A stretch of 64,000 nucleotides of DNA from Negadavirga shengliensis (lineage in GTDB: Bacteria; Bacteroidota; Bacteroidia; Cytophagales; Cyclobacteriaceae): contig NZ_JBHSJJ010000010.1 in NCBI RefSeq assembly GCF_042652345.1, positions 62,001-126,000 of the forward strand, written 5' to 3'. Position numbers and translations under genes: made by a program. Shown piece by piece: positions 17,490-24,892 of the stretch (position 1 is its first letter; each line of letters begins with the position of its first letter). The notes below the pieces were generated by a model that ran no database searches, had not been told where the DNA came from, and saw only the letters and a list, made by a program, of their open reading frames with translations.

Positions 17490-17513
17490 ATGCTAGTCGT
17501 TTTATCTTTTGTA

Positions 17514-17521
17514 CAAATATA
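17514..17521 (-). promoter_or_regulatory. -7 element for ybaB
   Basis: On the minus strand this reads TATATTTG, a perfect TAnnTTTG, 25 bases before the ybaB start. No TTG lies at the usual distance upstream, so only half of the promoter is supported. Confidence 0.45.
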
Positions 17522-17724
17522 GTTCTTTTTGAGCGGTTTTTTATCCCGCGTATTCAAAATATTATTCCAATAATTCAAATAAAACAATTATTTAATTTTA
17601 CATATATAATAATTTATAAACAAAATAGAACCTTTCCGGTCAGTTTACGTGTTATTGGTATATTCCCTTCTTCCGTTAAATCCGGCAATTTAATCAAACA
17701 ATCAAACGCTTAACCGAAATTTAT

Positions 17725-18018
17725 ATGAAAACAGTAGAAAAAAAAATCCCGGTTATAGAAAAAGAAAACATTCCCAACCTCACTTTTTCCAGGAGGGAGG
17801 TATTAAGTAAGCCAGAGGCAATCAAGCAAAGAATGTACGACCTTTACCGATCCCAGATTCTGGGCAATATTTCCCAGGGAAAGGTGTGGATCACTTTTGA
17901 AACTTCCGACAGCTCATTATACAAAGTCAACACCACCATATGGGCTGTGGGCGAAAAATTCATCAACCTAAAGAGAGGGATAGTGGTCCCCATCAATGCC
18001 ATACACCAAATAGACTAG
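17725..18018 (+). CDS. Conserved-looking small protein of unknown function
   Basis: A 97-residue soluble protein with no signal peptide or membrane segment. The N-terminal third is charged (KKIPVIEKENIPNLTFSRREVL), then a helix EAIKQRMYDLYRSQILGN and a beta-rich end with KVWITFETSDS and TIWAVGEKFINLKRGIVVPINAIHQID, which looks like a small beta-barrel of the PilZ/SH3 kind. I do not recognise the family. It stands alone on the plus strand, preceded by 235 bases of AT-rich sequence, and converges on hisS. Confidence 0.65.
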   Translation: MKTVEKKIPVIEKENIPNLTFSRREVLSKPEAIKQRMYDLYRSQILGNISQGKVWITFETSDSSLYKVNTTIWAVGEKFINLKRGIVVPINAIHQID

Positions 18019-18069
18019 CCCTTACCAGGCATGCAAGGCATCATATCGATTACAATAATGTTAAAGCGA

Positions 18070-19440
18070 TTATTGAAGTAACGCTATGGCCTTTTCCAAA
18101 CCCAACGTTTCCTGCTTACCTTCCTTCATACTTTTCAATGTCAATACTTCTTTTTCCATTTCTTCCGAACCGATCACGATGACATAGGGTATGTTTTTCT
18201 TATCCGCATAATTGAACTGCTTTTTGATTTTGGTAAGTTCAGGATAGATTTCAGAGGATATACCGGCTTTTCGCAACGCACCCAGTACACGCAGCCCTTC
18301 CAGTTTTTCCTTTTCGCCAAAATAAGCGACCATTACCTTGGTCTGAGCCCTGCTCTGCTCCGGAAAGAGCTGTAAAGCTTCCAGCACATCATATATCCTG
18401 TCCACACCAAAAGAAAAACCCACTCCGGATACATCGGGCAACCCAAACACACCCGTGAGATTGTCATACCTGCCGCCTCCACTTATCGACCCTATGGATA
18501 TGCCATGGACCTTTACTTCAAATATCGCTCCGGTATAATAGGAAAGTCCCCGGGCCAAAACAGGATCAAATTGGATATTTTCCTCCTCTCCTCCAAGCTG
18601 GCCGAAAAGCGCAAAAACCTCCTCCAACTCAGCCAGTCCCTGCAGGCCGATATCATTCCCTGCCAAAAAGCTTCTGAAAAAATCGAAAAGAAACGCATTG
18701 TCCGCCGTCTGGGTTTCGACCACTGGTTCCAGCCGGCTTATAGCCCCACTGCTGAATCCCTTGGAAGCAAGTTCCTCCTTTACTTTTTCCCAACCGATTT
18801 TGTCAAGCTTATCGATGGCTACGCAGAGCTCCCCTTCTTTTCCCTGCGCCCCGATGACCTCCGAAATCCCTGTCAGGATCTTCCGGTTGTTGATTTTGGC
18901 GGTATAATCCTTTAACCCAAAATCGGCAAACACCTTTTTGATCATCATCAATATCTCTGCTTCACAGACAAGACTGTCCGTTCCCACCACATCCGCGTCA
19001 CATTGGTAAAACTCCCGGTACCTGCCTTTCTGGGGTCGGTCTGCTCTCCATACCGGCTGCATCTGAAACCTTTTGAAAGGAAATGTGATTTCATTCCGGT
19101 GCATGACCACATAGCGGGCAAAAGGGACGGTCAAATCATAACGAAGGCCCTTTTCTGATATTCTCGGGAGTACCTGTCCACTCCCCCCTATCCAGTCCTG
19201 CTGATCAATGTTTTTTAGAAAATCACCGCTATTCAACACCTTAAAAAGCAACTGGTCCCCCTCATCCCCGTATTTACCGGTCAATGTCGCAAGGTTTTCC
19301 ATAGCCGGAGTTTCCAACTGCTGGTAACCGAACAGCTCGAAGGTTTTTTTGATGGTGTCGAAAATATAATTCCTTTTGGCCATTTCCTCCGGACCAAAAT
19401 CCCTGGTGCCCTTGGGTATGCCTGGTTTTTGTACGTTCAT
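18070..19440 (-). CDS. hisS: Histidine--tRNA ligase
   Basis: A 456-residue class II aminoacyl-tRNA synthetase. Motif 1 lies near the N-terminus (ETPAMENLATLTGKYG), motif 2 is in KGRYREFYQCDADVVG, the histidine-specific HisA block is GLSYYTGAIFEV followed by GGGRYDNL, and motif 3 is GFSFGVDRIYDVL. The last 100 residues form the HGTP anticodon-binding domain (TKVMVAYFG to KQFNYADKKNIPYVIVIGSEE). It charges tRNA-His with histidine. Length is normal. A -7-like TAACTTTG lies on the minus strand at 19457-19464, 16 bases before the start. Confidence 0.97.
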   Translation of the reverse strand: MNVQKPGIPKGTRDFGPEEMAKRNYIFDTIKKTFELFGYQQLETPAMENLATLTGKYGDEGDQLLFKVLNSGDFLKNIDQQDWIGGSGQVLPRISEKGLRYDLTVPFARYVVMHRNEITFPFKRFQMQPVWRADRPQKGRYREFYQCDADVVGTDSLVCEAEILMMIKKVFADFGLKDYTAKINNRKILTGISEVIGAQGKEGELCVAIDKLDKIGWEKVKEELASKGFSSGAISRLEPVVETQTADNAFLFDFFRSFLAGNDIGLQGLAELEEVFALFGQLGGEEENIQFDPVLARGLSYYTGAIFEVKVHGISIGSISGGGRYDNLTGVFGLPDVSGVGFSFGVDRIYDVLEALQLFPEQSRAQTKVMVAYFGEKEKLEGLRVLGALRKAGISSEIYPELTKIKKQFNYADKKNIPYVIVIGSEEMEKEVLTLKSMKEGKQETLGLEKAIALLQ

Positions 19441-19560
19441 GCCGCTGAATTTTGCCCAAAGTTATAAAAAACTTCATGATTTCGGCATGCAACTGCTTAT
19501 GCCGGAAACGTTTTTTGAAATTTACCTGACAAAACCCCATGAGTTTTAATATATTGTTTT

Positions 19561-19568
19561 TATCTTTG
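19561..19568 (+). promoter_or_regulatory. -7 element for the 48-residue basic protein gene
   Basis: TATCTTTG matches TAnnTTTG and lies 39 bases before the ATG at 19608. A TTG at the usual distance is not present, so the upstream half is weak. Confidence 0.45.
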
Positions 19569-19607
19569 CCCCTCATTTCAAAAGACACAAACAAAATCCT
19601 GAATACA

Positions 19608-19754
19608 ATGGCTGTTACTACTTTAAAAAGAAAACTAAAAAGAAAAAGACAGGCACAGAATACCAGAACGCTTAAGATTAAGCAATTGAACGCCAAGCCT
19701 GTGATTAAGAACGTGGATGTGGAAGAAATCAAAAAAGAATTCGCAAAAAAATAA
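19608..19754 (+). CDS. 48-residue highly basic small protein
   Basis: From the ATG at 19608 the protein is 48 residues. It opens with a lysine/arginine-rich run (LKRKLKRKRQAQ) and ends EEIKKEFAKK; there are no cysteines and no hydrophobic segment. A longer upstream reading of the frame starts inside the leader and has no supporting features. The size and charge resemble ribosome-associated or nucleic-acid-binding small proteins of Bacteroidota, but I cannot name it. It has its own -7 element and a perfect terminator, so it is probably a separate, well-expressed unit. Confidence 0.7.
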   Translation: MAVTTLKRKLKRKRQAQNTRTLKIKQLNAKPVIKNVDVEEIKKEFAKK

Positions 19755-19775
19755 GGATTTGTTCTGAAGATTCTG

Positions 19776-19800
19776 ACCTGGGCTCCCCCCAGGTTTTTTT
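19776..19800 (+). terminator. Rho-independent terminator of the 48-residue protein gene
   Basis: A perfect 7-bp stem ACCTGGG (19776-19782) with CCCAGGT (19788-19794), 5-nt loop, followed by a run of seven T (19794-19800). It touches the stop codon of the converging phosphodiesterase gene at 19799. Confidence 0.85.
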
Positions 19801-20302
19801 ATAAACTCCCCCTCCTACCCAGCTCTATTACTTCCAAGCGCTGAATTTTTCCGTTTTCTATCTGAAATTTCAACATGGTCTTTATCAGATGAAAACCCTG
19901 ATTACCTATTGCCCCCGGGTTCATGTACAAGCAGTTGAGTGTATCATCATATACCACTTTACAAATATGGGAATGGCCGCATACAAACAGATCCGGTTTT
20001 AAGGATTTGATTTTTCCTTTGACGCCCCTGGCATATCGCGGAGGGCTCCCTCCTATATGCATCATCAATACCTTTAATCCTTCTATCTCAAATAAAAGTT
20101 CTTCTTTAAAAGTGCTTCTGAGTTCGTTATTGTCTATGTTTCCGAAGACCATTCGTTTTTTGGGCTGGGGAGGCAGTCTGTCCAGCACACAAGGATCCCC
20201 AATGTCTCCTGCATGCCATATTTCATCCACGTCTTGGATGGCGGCGACAGCGGCATTGTCCAAAAATCCGTGGGTATCTGATATTAAAGCAATTTGAACC
20301 AT
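19799..20302 (-). CDS. YfcE/MJ0936-type metallophosphoesterase
   Basis: I choose the ATG at 20302 (MVQIALISDTHG) because the first metal motif DTHG then falls at the usual place near residue 9; upstream residues in the same frame look non-coding. The 167-residue protein has the calcineurin-like set: DTHG, HAGDIGD, GNIDN, a histidine in LMMHIGG and GHSH, then NPGAIGNQG. These bind two metal ions. Family members hydrolyse phosphodiesters in vitro; the natural substrate is usually unknown. It is single-gene and cytoplasmic. Confidence 0.9.
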   Translation of the reverse strand: MVQIALISDTHGFLDNAAVAAIQDVDEIWHAGDIGDPCVLDRLPPQPKKRMVFGNIDNNELRSTFKEELLFEIEGLKVLMMHIGGSPPRYARGVKGKIKSLKPDLFVCGHSHICKVVYDDTLNCLYMNPGAIGNQGFHLIKTMLKFQIENGKIQRLEVIELGRRGSL

Positions 20303-20682
20303 AAAAACACCAAAGAATGCTTCAGACCAGAACGAATGCCCGGTCATAAGTAACACGCAAGGTAATTAAAAAATACAATCAGTCCCATATCCCCTTGGGA
20401 GTAGGGAGATCGCTTTTAAGCAGTCGCCCTGTGAGGAACCCTGGAGGGTCCATCTTTTTGGGAAACACAGGCCTACTTTGGCATTTTCGATCACGGCCAT
20501 TTAACCCCCCGTAGGGCTTTTACCCTAAAAGCGGTTTCCTTGGAGAGCACCGTAATGGATTAAAATAGCGGTATTTTTTTAGATTTTAACCGGTAAAACA
20601 ATAAACGGTTTATTACAGATTGGCACTTGGTTATTGGAAGATTCCTTTCTATTTTTACGGCGATAGAAAATTTTGCATTTAA
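20303..20682. other. 380-base intergenic stretch without a gene
   Basis: It lies between divergent starts of the phosphodiesterase and pyruvate dehydrogenase beta genes. No credible frame, tRNA or strong hairpin is visible; one short stem TAGGG-CTTTTA-CCCTA near 20511-20526 is too weak to call. A possible promoter for the downstream gene is TTG (20627-20629), 20 bases, TATTTTTA (20650-20657), one base off consensus. Confidence 0.5.
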
Positions 20683-21663
20683 ATGAAAGAAATACAATTC
20701 AGAGAAGCAATCAGGGATGCCATGTCCGAAGAAATGAGACGCGACGAAAGCGTGTTTCTCATGGGGGAAGAAGTAGCGGAATACAATGGTGCCTATAAAG
20801 CCAGCCAAGGTATGCTGGATGAGTTTGGCCCGGACCGCATTATTGACACTCCCATTTCAGAACTGGGTTTTGCAGGACTAGGCGTAGGAGCTGCCATGAA
20901 TGGGCTAAGACCTATCATCGAATTCATGACGTTTAATTTTTCGTTGGTAGCCATGGATCAGATTGTCAATTCAGCAGCCAAAATGCTGGCCATGTCGGGT
21001 GGCCAATATAGTGTACCCATTGTTTTCAGAGGCCCTACCGGTAACGCCGGACAATTAGGAGCCACCCATTCATCCAACTTTGAAAATTGGTTTGCCAACA
21101 CCCCCGGGCTTAAAGTGGTGGTCCCTTCCAATCCGTATGACGCAAAAGGCCTGCTTAAGGCTTCCATCAGGGACAACAACCCTGTGATATTCATGGAATC
21201 AGAGTTAATGTACAGCGATAAAGGTGAGGTTCCGGAAAATGAATATCTGCTTCCCATTGGTGTGGCAGACGTCAAAAGAAAAGGCGATGACGTCACACTG
21301 GTATCTTTTGGTAAAATGATGAAGGTAGCCTTTGAAGCGGCAGATCAACTGGCCAAAGACGGCATCAATGCTGAAATCATTGACCTCAGAACAGTCCGGC
21401 CGATTGATTATGAAACCGTCATCAAATCCGTTAAAAAAACCAACCGGTGTGTGATTGTGGAGGAAGCCAACCCCGTGGCCTCGATTTCTACAGACCTTGC
21501 TTTCAACATCCAAAGACATGCATTCGACTATCTTGACGCACCTGTCATGAGGGTGAATTCGATGGATATTCCGTTGAGCTATGCCCCTACCTATATAGAG
21601 GCCACGCTTCCGAACGCCAAAAGGACGATTGAAGCTGTAAAAGCCGTTACTTATAAAAAATAG
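20683..21663 (+). CDS. pdhB: Pyruvate dehydrogenase E1 component subunit beta
   Basis: A 326-residue protein of the transketolase C-terminal type. Key blocks are GEEVAEYNGAYKASQGM (residues 28-44), the DTPISELGFAGLGVGAAMNG segment that contacts thiamine diphosphate, a hydrophobic core GGQYSVPIVFRGPTG, and the C-terminal domain starting LLPIGVADVKRKGDDVTLVSFG. It pairs with an E1 alpha subunit to decarboxylate pyruvate and load acetyl groups on E2. The alpha subunit is not adjacent, which is common in Bacteroidota. The start is close to a -7-like element, and a strong terminator follows. Confidence 0.92.
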   Translation: MKEIQFREAIRDAMSEEMRRDESVFLMGEEVAEYNGAYKASQGMLDEFGPDRIIDTPISELGFAGLGVGAAMNGLRPIIEFMTFNFSLVAMDQIVNSAAKMLAMSGGQYSVPIVFRGPTGNAGQLGATHSSNFENWFANTPGLKVVVPSNPYDAKGLLKASIRDNNPVIFMESELMYSDKGEVPENEYLLPIGVADVKRKGDDVTLVSFGKMMKVAFEAADQLAKDGINAEIIDLRTVRPIDYETVIKSVKKTNRCVIVEEANPVASISTDLAFNIQRHAFDYLDAPVMRVNSMDIPLSYAPTYIEATLPNAKRTIEAVKAVTYKK

Positions 21664-21689
21664 CTTTTATATTCCAAAAAGCCAATACT

Positions 21690-21722
21690 AAAAAGGAGGG
21701 GAGAAATTCCGCCTCCTTTTTT
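21690..21722 (+). terminator. Rho-independent terminator after pdhB
   Basis: A perfect 10-bp stem AAAAAGGAGG (21690-21699) with CCTCCTTTTT (21712-21721), and a 12-nt loop. The T-run is part of the right arm. It lies 27 bases after the stop. Confidence 0.85.
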
Positions 21723-21832
21723 ATTGCCCTGCTTTTTAAGAAGGTTTTTGGCCCTCATTTGAAAAATGTCATGGTTTTTGCTTGATTCCGGTTGATTTGA
21801 CCGGTTGTATGATCACTCAAAACTCTTATGTT

Positions 21833-22354
21833 ATGAAAAGACTATTTCTATTATTTCTATTAGCCCTGTATATGACGGCGTGTTCAGACGGTGATAAAGA
21901 CAGGTTTGTTTTTGAGGAAGACAGAATTCTTGATGTGGAGACAGGAGATGAGTATTATTTGAATAAAATGGACACCCTCACGGTAGTGGATATTGAAGGA
22001 GAAACCAGCGAGATACTGGTTACGGCTGCCCCATTTGCAGATGACCAGGAATTCCGGGAAATGATGGACAGGTACCACGCCTCCATCACGGAAAGAAAGG
22101 AAAGGTTGCTTGAGGAACAAAAAAACCTTATCAAGGACCAGAGGATAGAAAGGTATGCCTCTTATGAGGATAAGGAGCTCCTGGAATACTTTAACCGGCT
22201 CCACAAGGAAGATGCCCCTTATGAGCAGCAAATGGATGTGATGGCCGAACTTGTTCGTAGGGAAGTCGTCTTGGAAATTGATGCTGCGACCATGCTGGAA
22301 GTAGATACCACTTTGCTGGATTTTGACATCGATTATACCCCAACTGAAGAATAG
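21833..22354 (+). CDS. Lipoprotein of unknown function
   Basis: Using the ATG at 21833 gives 173 residues with a clear lipoprotein signal: basic start MKRLFLLFLLALY and lipobox MTAC at residues 12-15. The mature part is very acidic and helical (RYHASITERKERLLEEQKNLI, then YEDKELLEYFNRLHKEDAPYEQQ), with no recognised domain. A conserved family cannot be named. It stands alone between the pdhB terminator and a large inverted repeat. Confidence 0.65.
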   Translation: MKRLFLLFLLALYMTACSDGDKDRFVFEEDRILDVETGDEYYLNKMDTLTVVDIEGETSEILVTAAPFADDQEFREMMDRYHASITERKERLLEEQKNLIKDQRIERYASYEDKELLEYFNRLHKEDAPYEQQMDVMAELVRREVVLEIDAATMLEVDTTLLDFDIDYTPTEE

Positions 22355-22368
22355 CCATTTCCCAACGG

Positions 22369-22465
22369 GAAGAAGCTGTTCAAGCCCCCCGAAGGTCTGC
22401 AAGTGGAAACGCAACCATCCCAGCGGCGGGGCTTCGTTTCAGATCATTGCTTGAACAGCTTCTTC
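22369..22465. repeat. 97-base element with 17-bp perfect inverted repeat ends
   Basis: The left arm GAAGAAGCTGTTCAAGC (22369-22385) and the right arm GCTTGAACAGCTTCTTC (22449-22465) are exact reverse complements, 17 of 17. The 63-nt loop holds a second stem GAAACG (22406-22411) with CGTTTC (22435-22440), which AGA/TCT can extend past a bulge, and an apical CCC/GGG. It lies between the stop codons of the lipoprotein gene and of ffh, which converge. It could be a bidirectional terminator, a structured RNA or a small inverted-repeat element. No U-run follows directly on either strand, and no target duplication is visible. Confidence 0.8.
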
Positions 22466-22504
22466 AATTGAATATTTAATGGCAAAATTTTTCAATTATT
22501 ATTT

Positions 22505-23842
22505 TTATTTTCTCCGGACTTTTGGACCCATGGCGCCCAGCGCTTTTTGAGGCCCGCCCATTTTGTTCATCTGCTTCATCATCTTCCGCATATCCGAAAA
22601 CTGTTTCATCAGGTTATTCACTTCCTGTATGGTCCTGCCGCTTCCGTTGGCGATCCTTTTCCTTCTGCTTCCATCGATGATATTGGGTTCTTCCCTTTCT
22701 TTCGGAGTCATACTTCTGATAATCGCCTCGATAGGTTTAAAAGACTCGTCGTCGATATCAAGTCCCCGGATAGCCTTTCCCATTCCGGGAATCATGCCCA
22801 ATAAATCTTTCAGGTTACCCATTTTTTTGATTTGTTCCAATTGGGAGAGGAAGTCATCAAAATTGAATTGATTTTTCCTGATTTTGGCGTTCAGTCTTTT
22901 GGCCTCATCTTCATCGAAAGATTGTTGGGCTCTTTCCACCAATGACACCACGTCTCCCATTCCCAGTATCCTCTGGGCCATACGGTCGGGGTAGAAAAGA
23001 TCGAGATTTTCCATCTTCTCTCCTGTGGAGATGAATTTAATGGGTTTGTTGACCACATGGCGGATAGAAATCGCCGCTCCTCCACGGCTGTCCCCGTCCA
23101 GTTTGGTAAGGACGACTCCGTCAAAGTCCAATCGCTCATCAAAGGTTTTGGCGGTATTGACAGCATCCTGACCGGTCATAGCGTCCACTACAAACAGCGT
23201 TTCGGATGGTCCGAGTTTCTCCTTAAGTTCTGAAATCTCATTCATCATGACCTCATCCACCGCTAACCTTCCCGCCGTATCCACGATAACTGTTTTCTTT
23301 CCGGACTTCTTTGCAAAAGAGACGGCGTTGTTGGCAATTTCCAAGGCATTTTGGTTGCCTGGCTCAGCATATACCTCCACACCGATCTGGGTTCCCAATG
23401 TCTTTAACTGCTCGACAGCGGCTGGCCGGTACACATCGCAGGCCACCAGCAGAACCTGCCTCCCCTGTTTTTTGAGGTAAGTGGCCAACTTACCCGAAAA
23501 TGTCGTTTTACCGGAACCCTGAAGCCCGGATATCAATATTACAGATGGATCCCCTTTCAGGTTGATTTCCTCTTTGGTCCCGCCCATTAACTTGGTCAAC
23601 TCTTCCTGAGTTATTTTTACCAAAAGCTGCCCCGGGGACACTGAAATAAGCACATCCCTGCCCAATGCCTCTTCCTTGATCCTGTCGGTAACTTCCTTTG
23701 CTACCTTGTAATTCACATCGGCGTCAATCAGGGCCCTTCTTATTTCTTTCACCGTAGTAGCCACATTGATTTCTGTGATCGTACCTGTCCCTTTGAGCGT
23801 TCTGAATGCCCTGTCTAATTTATAACTGAGATTATCAAACAT
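22505..23842 (-). CDS. ffh: Signal recognition particle protein Ffh
   Basis: A 445-residue SRP54-family GTPase. The N domain (residues 1-95) is followed by the G domain with P-loop GLQGSGKTT (106-114), DVYRPAA, DTAGRL near 187 and TKLDGDSRGGAA near 245. The C-terminal M domain is rich in methionine (MRKMMKQMNKMGG) and has the RNA-binding SGS-like GSRRKRIANGSGR. It binds signal sequences at the ribosome and delivers them to FtsY. Length and domain order are standard. A -7 TATTTTTG lies on the minus strand at 23863-23870. Confidence 0.97.
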   Translation of the reverse strand: MFDNLSYKLDRAFRTLKGTGTITEINVATTVKEIRRALIDADVNYKVAKEVTDRIKEEALGRDVLISVSPGQLLVKITQEELTKLMGGTKEEINLKGDPSVILISGLQGSGKTTFSGKLATYLKKQGRQVLLVACDVYRPAAVEQLKTLGTQIGVEVYAEPGNQNALEIANNAVSFAKKSGKKTVIVDTAGRLAVDEVMMNEISELKEKLGPSETLFVVDAMTGQDAVNTAKTFDERLDFDGVVLTKLDGDSRGGAAISIRHVVNKPIKFISTGEKMENLDLFYPDRMAQRILGMGDVVSLVERAQQSFDEDEAKRLNAKIRKNQFNFDDFLSQLEQIKKMGNLKDLLGMIPGMGKAIRGLDIDDESFKPIEAIIRSMTPKEREEPNIIDGSRRKRIANGSGRTIQEVNNLMKQFSDMRKMMKQMNKMGGPQKALGAMGPKVRRK

Positions 23843-23862
23843 GTCCTTTCTACTTTAGGTAG

Positions 23863-23870
23863 CAAAAATA
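23863..23870 (-). promoter_or_regulatory. -7 element for ffh
   Basis: Reads TATTTTTG on the minus strand, matching TAnnTTTG, 21 bases before the ffh start. The upstream TTG is not seen at the normal spacing. Confidence 0.4.
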
Positions 23871-23997
23871 AAGAAAATATTTAAGCATGTCAGAACACAT
23901 GGCGAAAACAGTGCCTTCCTTAGGTTTACCCCGTTGATTTAACATCCTTCCATATCCTGATAGGAAGCCGTTTATCTAAAAAATACCAATGCACAAA

Positions 23998-24019
23998 AAA
24001 TACCCTGATTTGGGTATTT
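23998..24019. other. Short hairpin upstream of the DUF6508-like gene
   Basis: AAATACCC (23998-24005) pairs perfectly with GGGTATTT (24012-24019) across a 6-nt loop. It lies in the 278-base AT-rich stretch between ffh and the gene at 24121, about 100 bases before that start, and is not followed by a T-run. It may be a leader structure or chance. Confidence 0.4.
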
Positions 24020-24120
24020 ATTTATTCAAAAATAAATCGTTACTTACACTCACAAATACAATTATTTCTAAAAAACATTTTATTAAAAGCTTTATTTTGT
24101 AAAATTTAACCAATAAGAAG

Positions 24121-24612
24121 ATGATTAAAGAGCAAACACCTCTTTTTATACCGTTATTGAGCTTTTCAGATCATTGTAAAAGCTTGAATGGGGAAAATCT
24201 AAAACCTTTAAGAGTACTCATCAGGGAAATGGAACTGAAGTTTCTGAAGGCAGAAAAATCACTTGACCATAAAAACGACATGGAGTTTTCCTTTGACATG
24301 TTAGGTCTTAGGGGAATCCATGTGCGGCTATTGGACGCTGTTTTGAAACTCAGGTTGGTACCTTTATTTGATTGGCAGGTCTGGATTGATGAAGCCGAAA
24401 AATTTTATCAATCCCCCCAACAATTATATACCCTTGATGCCGTGACGCTGGGAAAAATAATGACCGTACTGTTGAGGTCGCAGACCATACACGGGCCTTA
24501 TTTTCTGGAAAACAAAATCAAGGATAAATTTGTGTTGCATTTATTGAAAGCCTTGGTTTTTGCACTCGAAAACGAAAACACCAACAATTTACCGCCGGAT
24601 ATGCATAACTAA
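24121..24612 (+). CDS. DUF6508-like protein of unknown function
   Basis: A 163-residue soluble protein. The segment LVPLFDWQVWIDEAEKFY and the following LDAVTLGKIMTVLLRSQTIHGPYFLENKI resemble my recollection of the DUF6508 pattern (DWxxW, then a helix LxKLLTxxVRxxRFxEG ending in a repeated leucine helix LLKALVFAL). In that pattern RFxEG is expected where this protein has TIHGP, so it is a diverged member at best. There is no signal peptide. It sits alone before the large surface protein gene. Confidence 0.5.
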   Translation: MIKEQTPLFIPLLSFSDHCKSLNGENLKPLRVLIREMELKFLKAEKSLDHKNDMEFSFDMLGLRGIHVRLLDAVLKLRLVPLFDWQVWIDEAEKFYQSPQQLYTLDAVTLGKIMTVLLRSQTIHGPYFLENKIKDKFVLHLLKALVFALENENTNNLPPDMHN

Positions 24613-24763
24613 TTGAATTCATATACCATCTGTTAAAAGCTACCTTTAATTCAGATTTGACCACCATTTGATTTTTGCTTAATCACCGTTTTTATACCCC
24701 CTTATACCTCGCATCTCACGGTAGCTGTATAAAATTAATAATTTGAAAAACATTTTATTTTAT

Positions 24764-24793
24764 TTGAAATACAATTTTTTTGTTATATATTTG
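24764..24793 (+). promoter_or_regulatory. Bacteroidota-type promoter for the 1463-residue surface protein gene
   Basis: TTG (24764-24766, within TTTG), 19 bases, TATATTTG (24786-24793). The GTG start at 24893 gives a leader of roughly 90 bases, longer than for other genes here, which leaves room for regulation of the transcript. Confidence 0.7.
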
Positions 24794-24892
24794 CTTTATC
24801 AGGATTGGGTAATATTTTTACCGCACTAAAATCTGATTCGTTTGCAATTAGTTTTTCGATTGTTTAACAGCTATAAGAAGTGGGGGTGAATC

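Noticed and set aside
19457..19464. Full promoter for hisS
   Set aside because: Only the -7-like TAACTTTG is present; the nearest TTG is about 25 bases away, outside the usual spacing, so I did not list it as a separate promoter.
20560..20808. A minus-strand frame crossing the pdhB start
   Set aside because: It spans an intergenic region and the start of a certain gene; no product features.
22369..22465. The inverted repeat considered as an insertion sequence
   Set aside because: It has no transposase and no flanking target duplication; at most it is a small inverted-repeat element.
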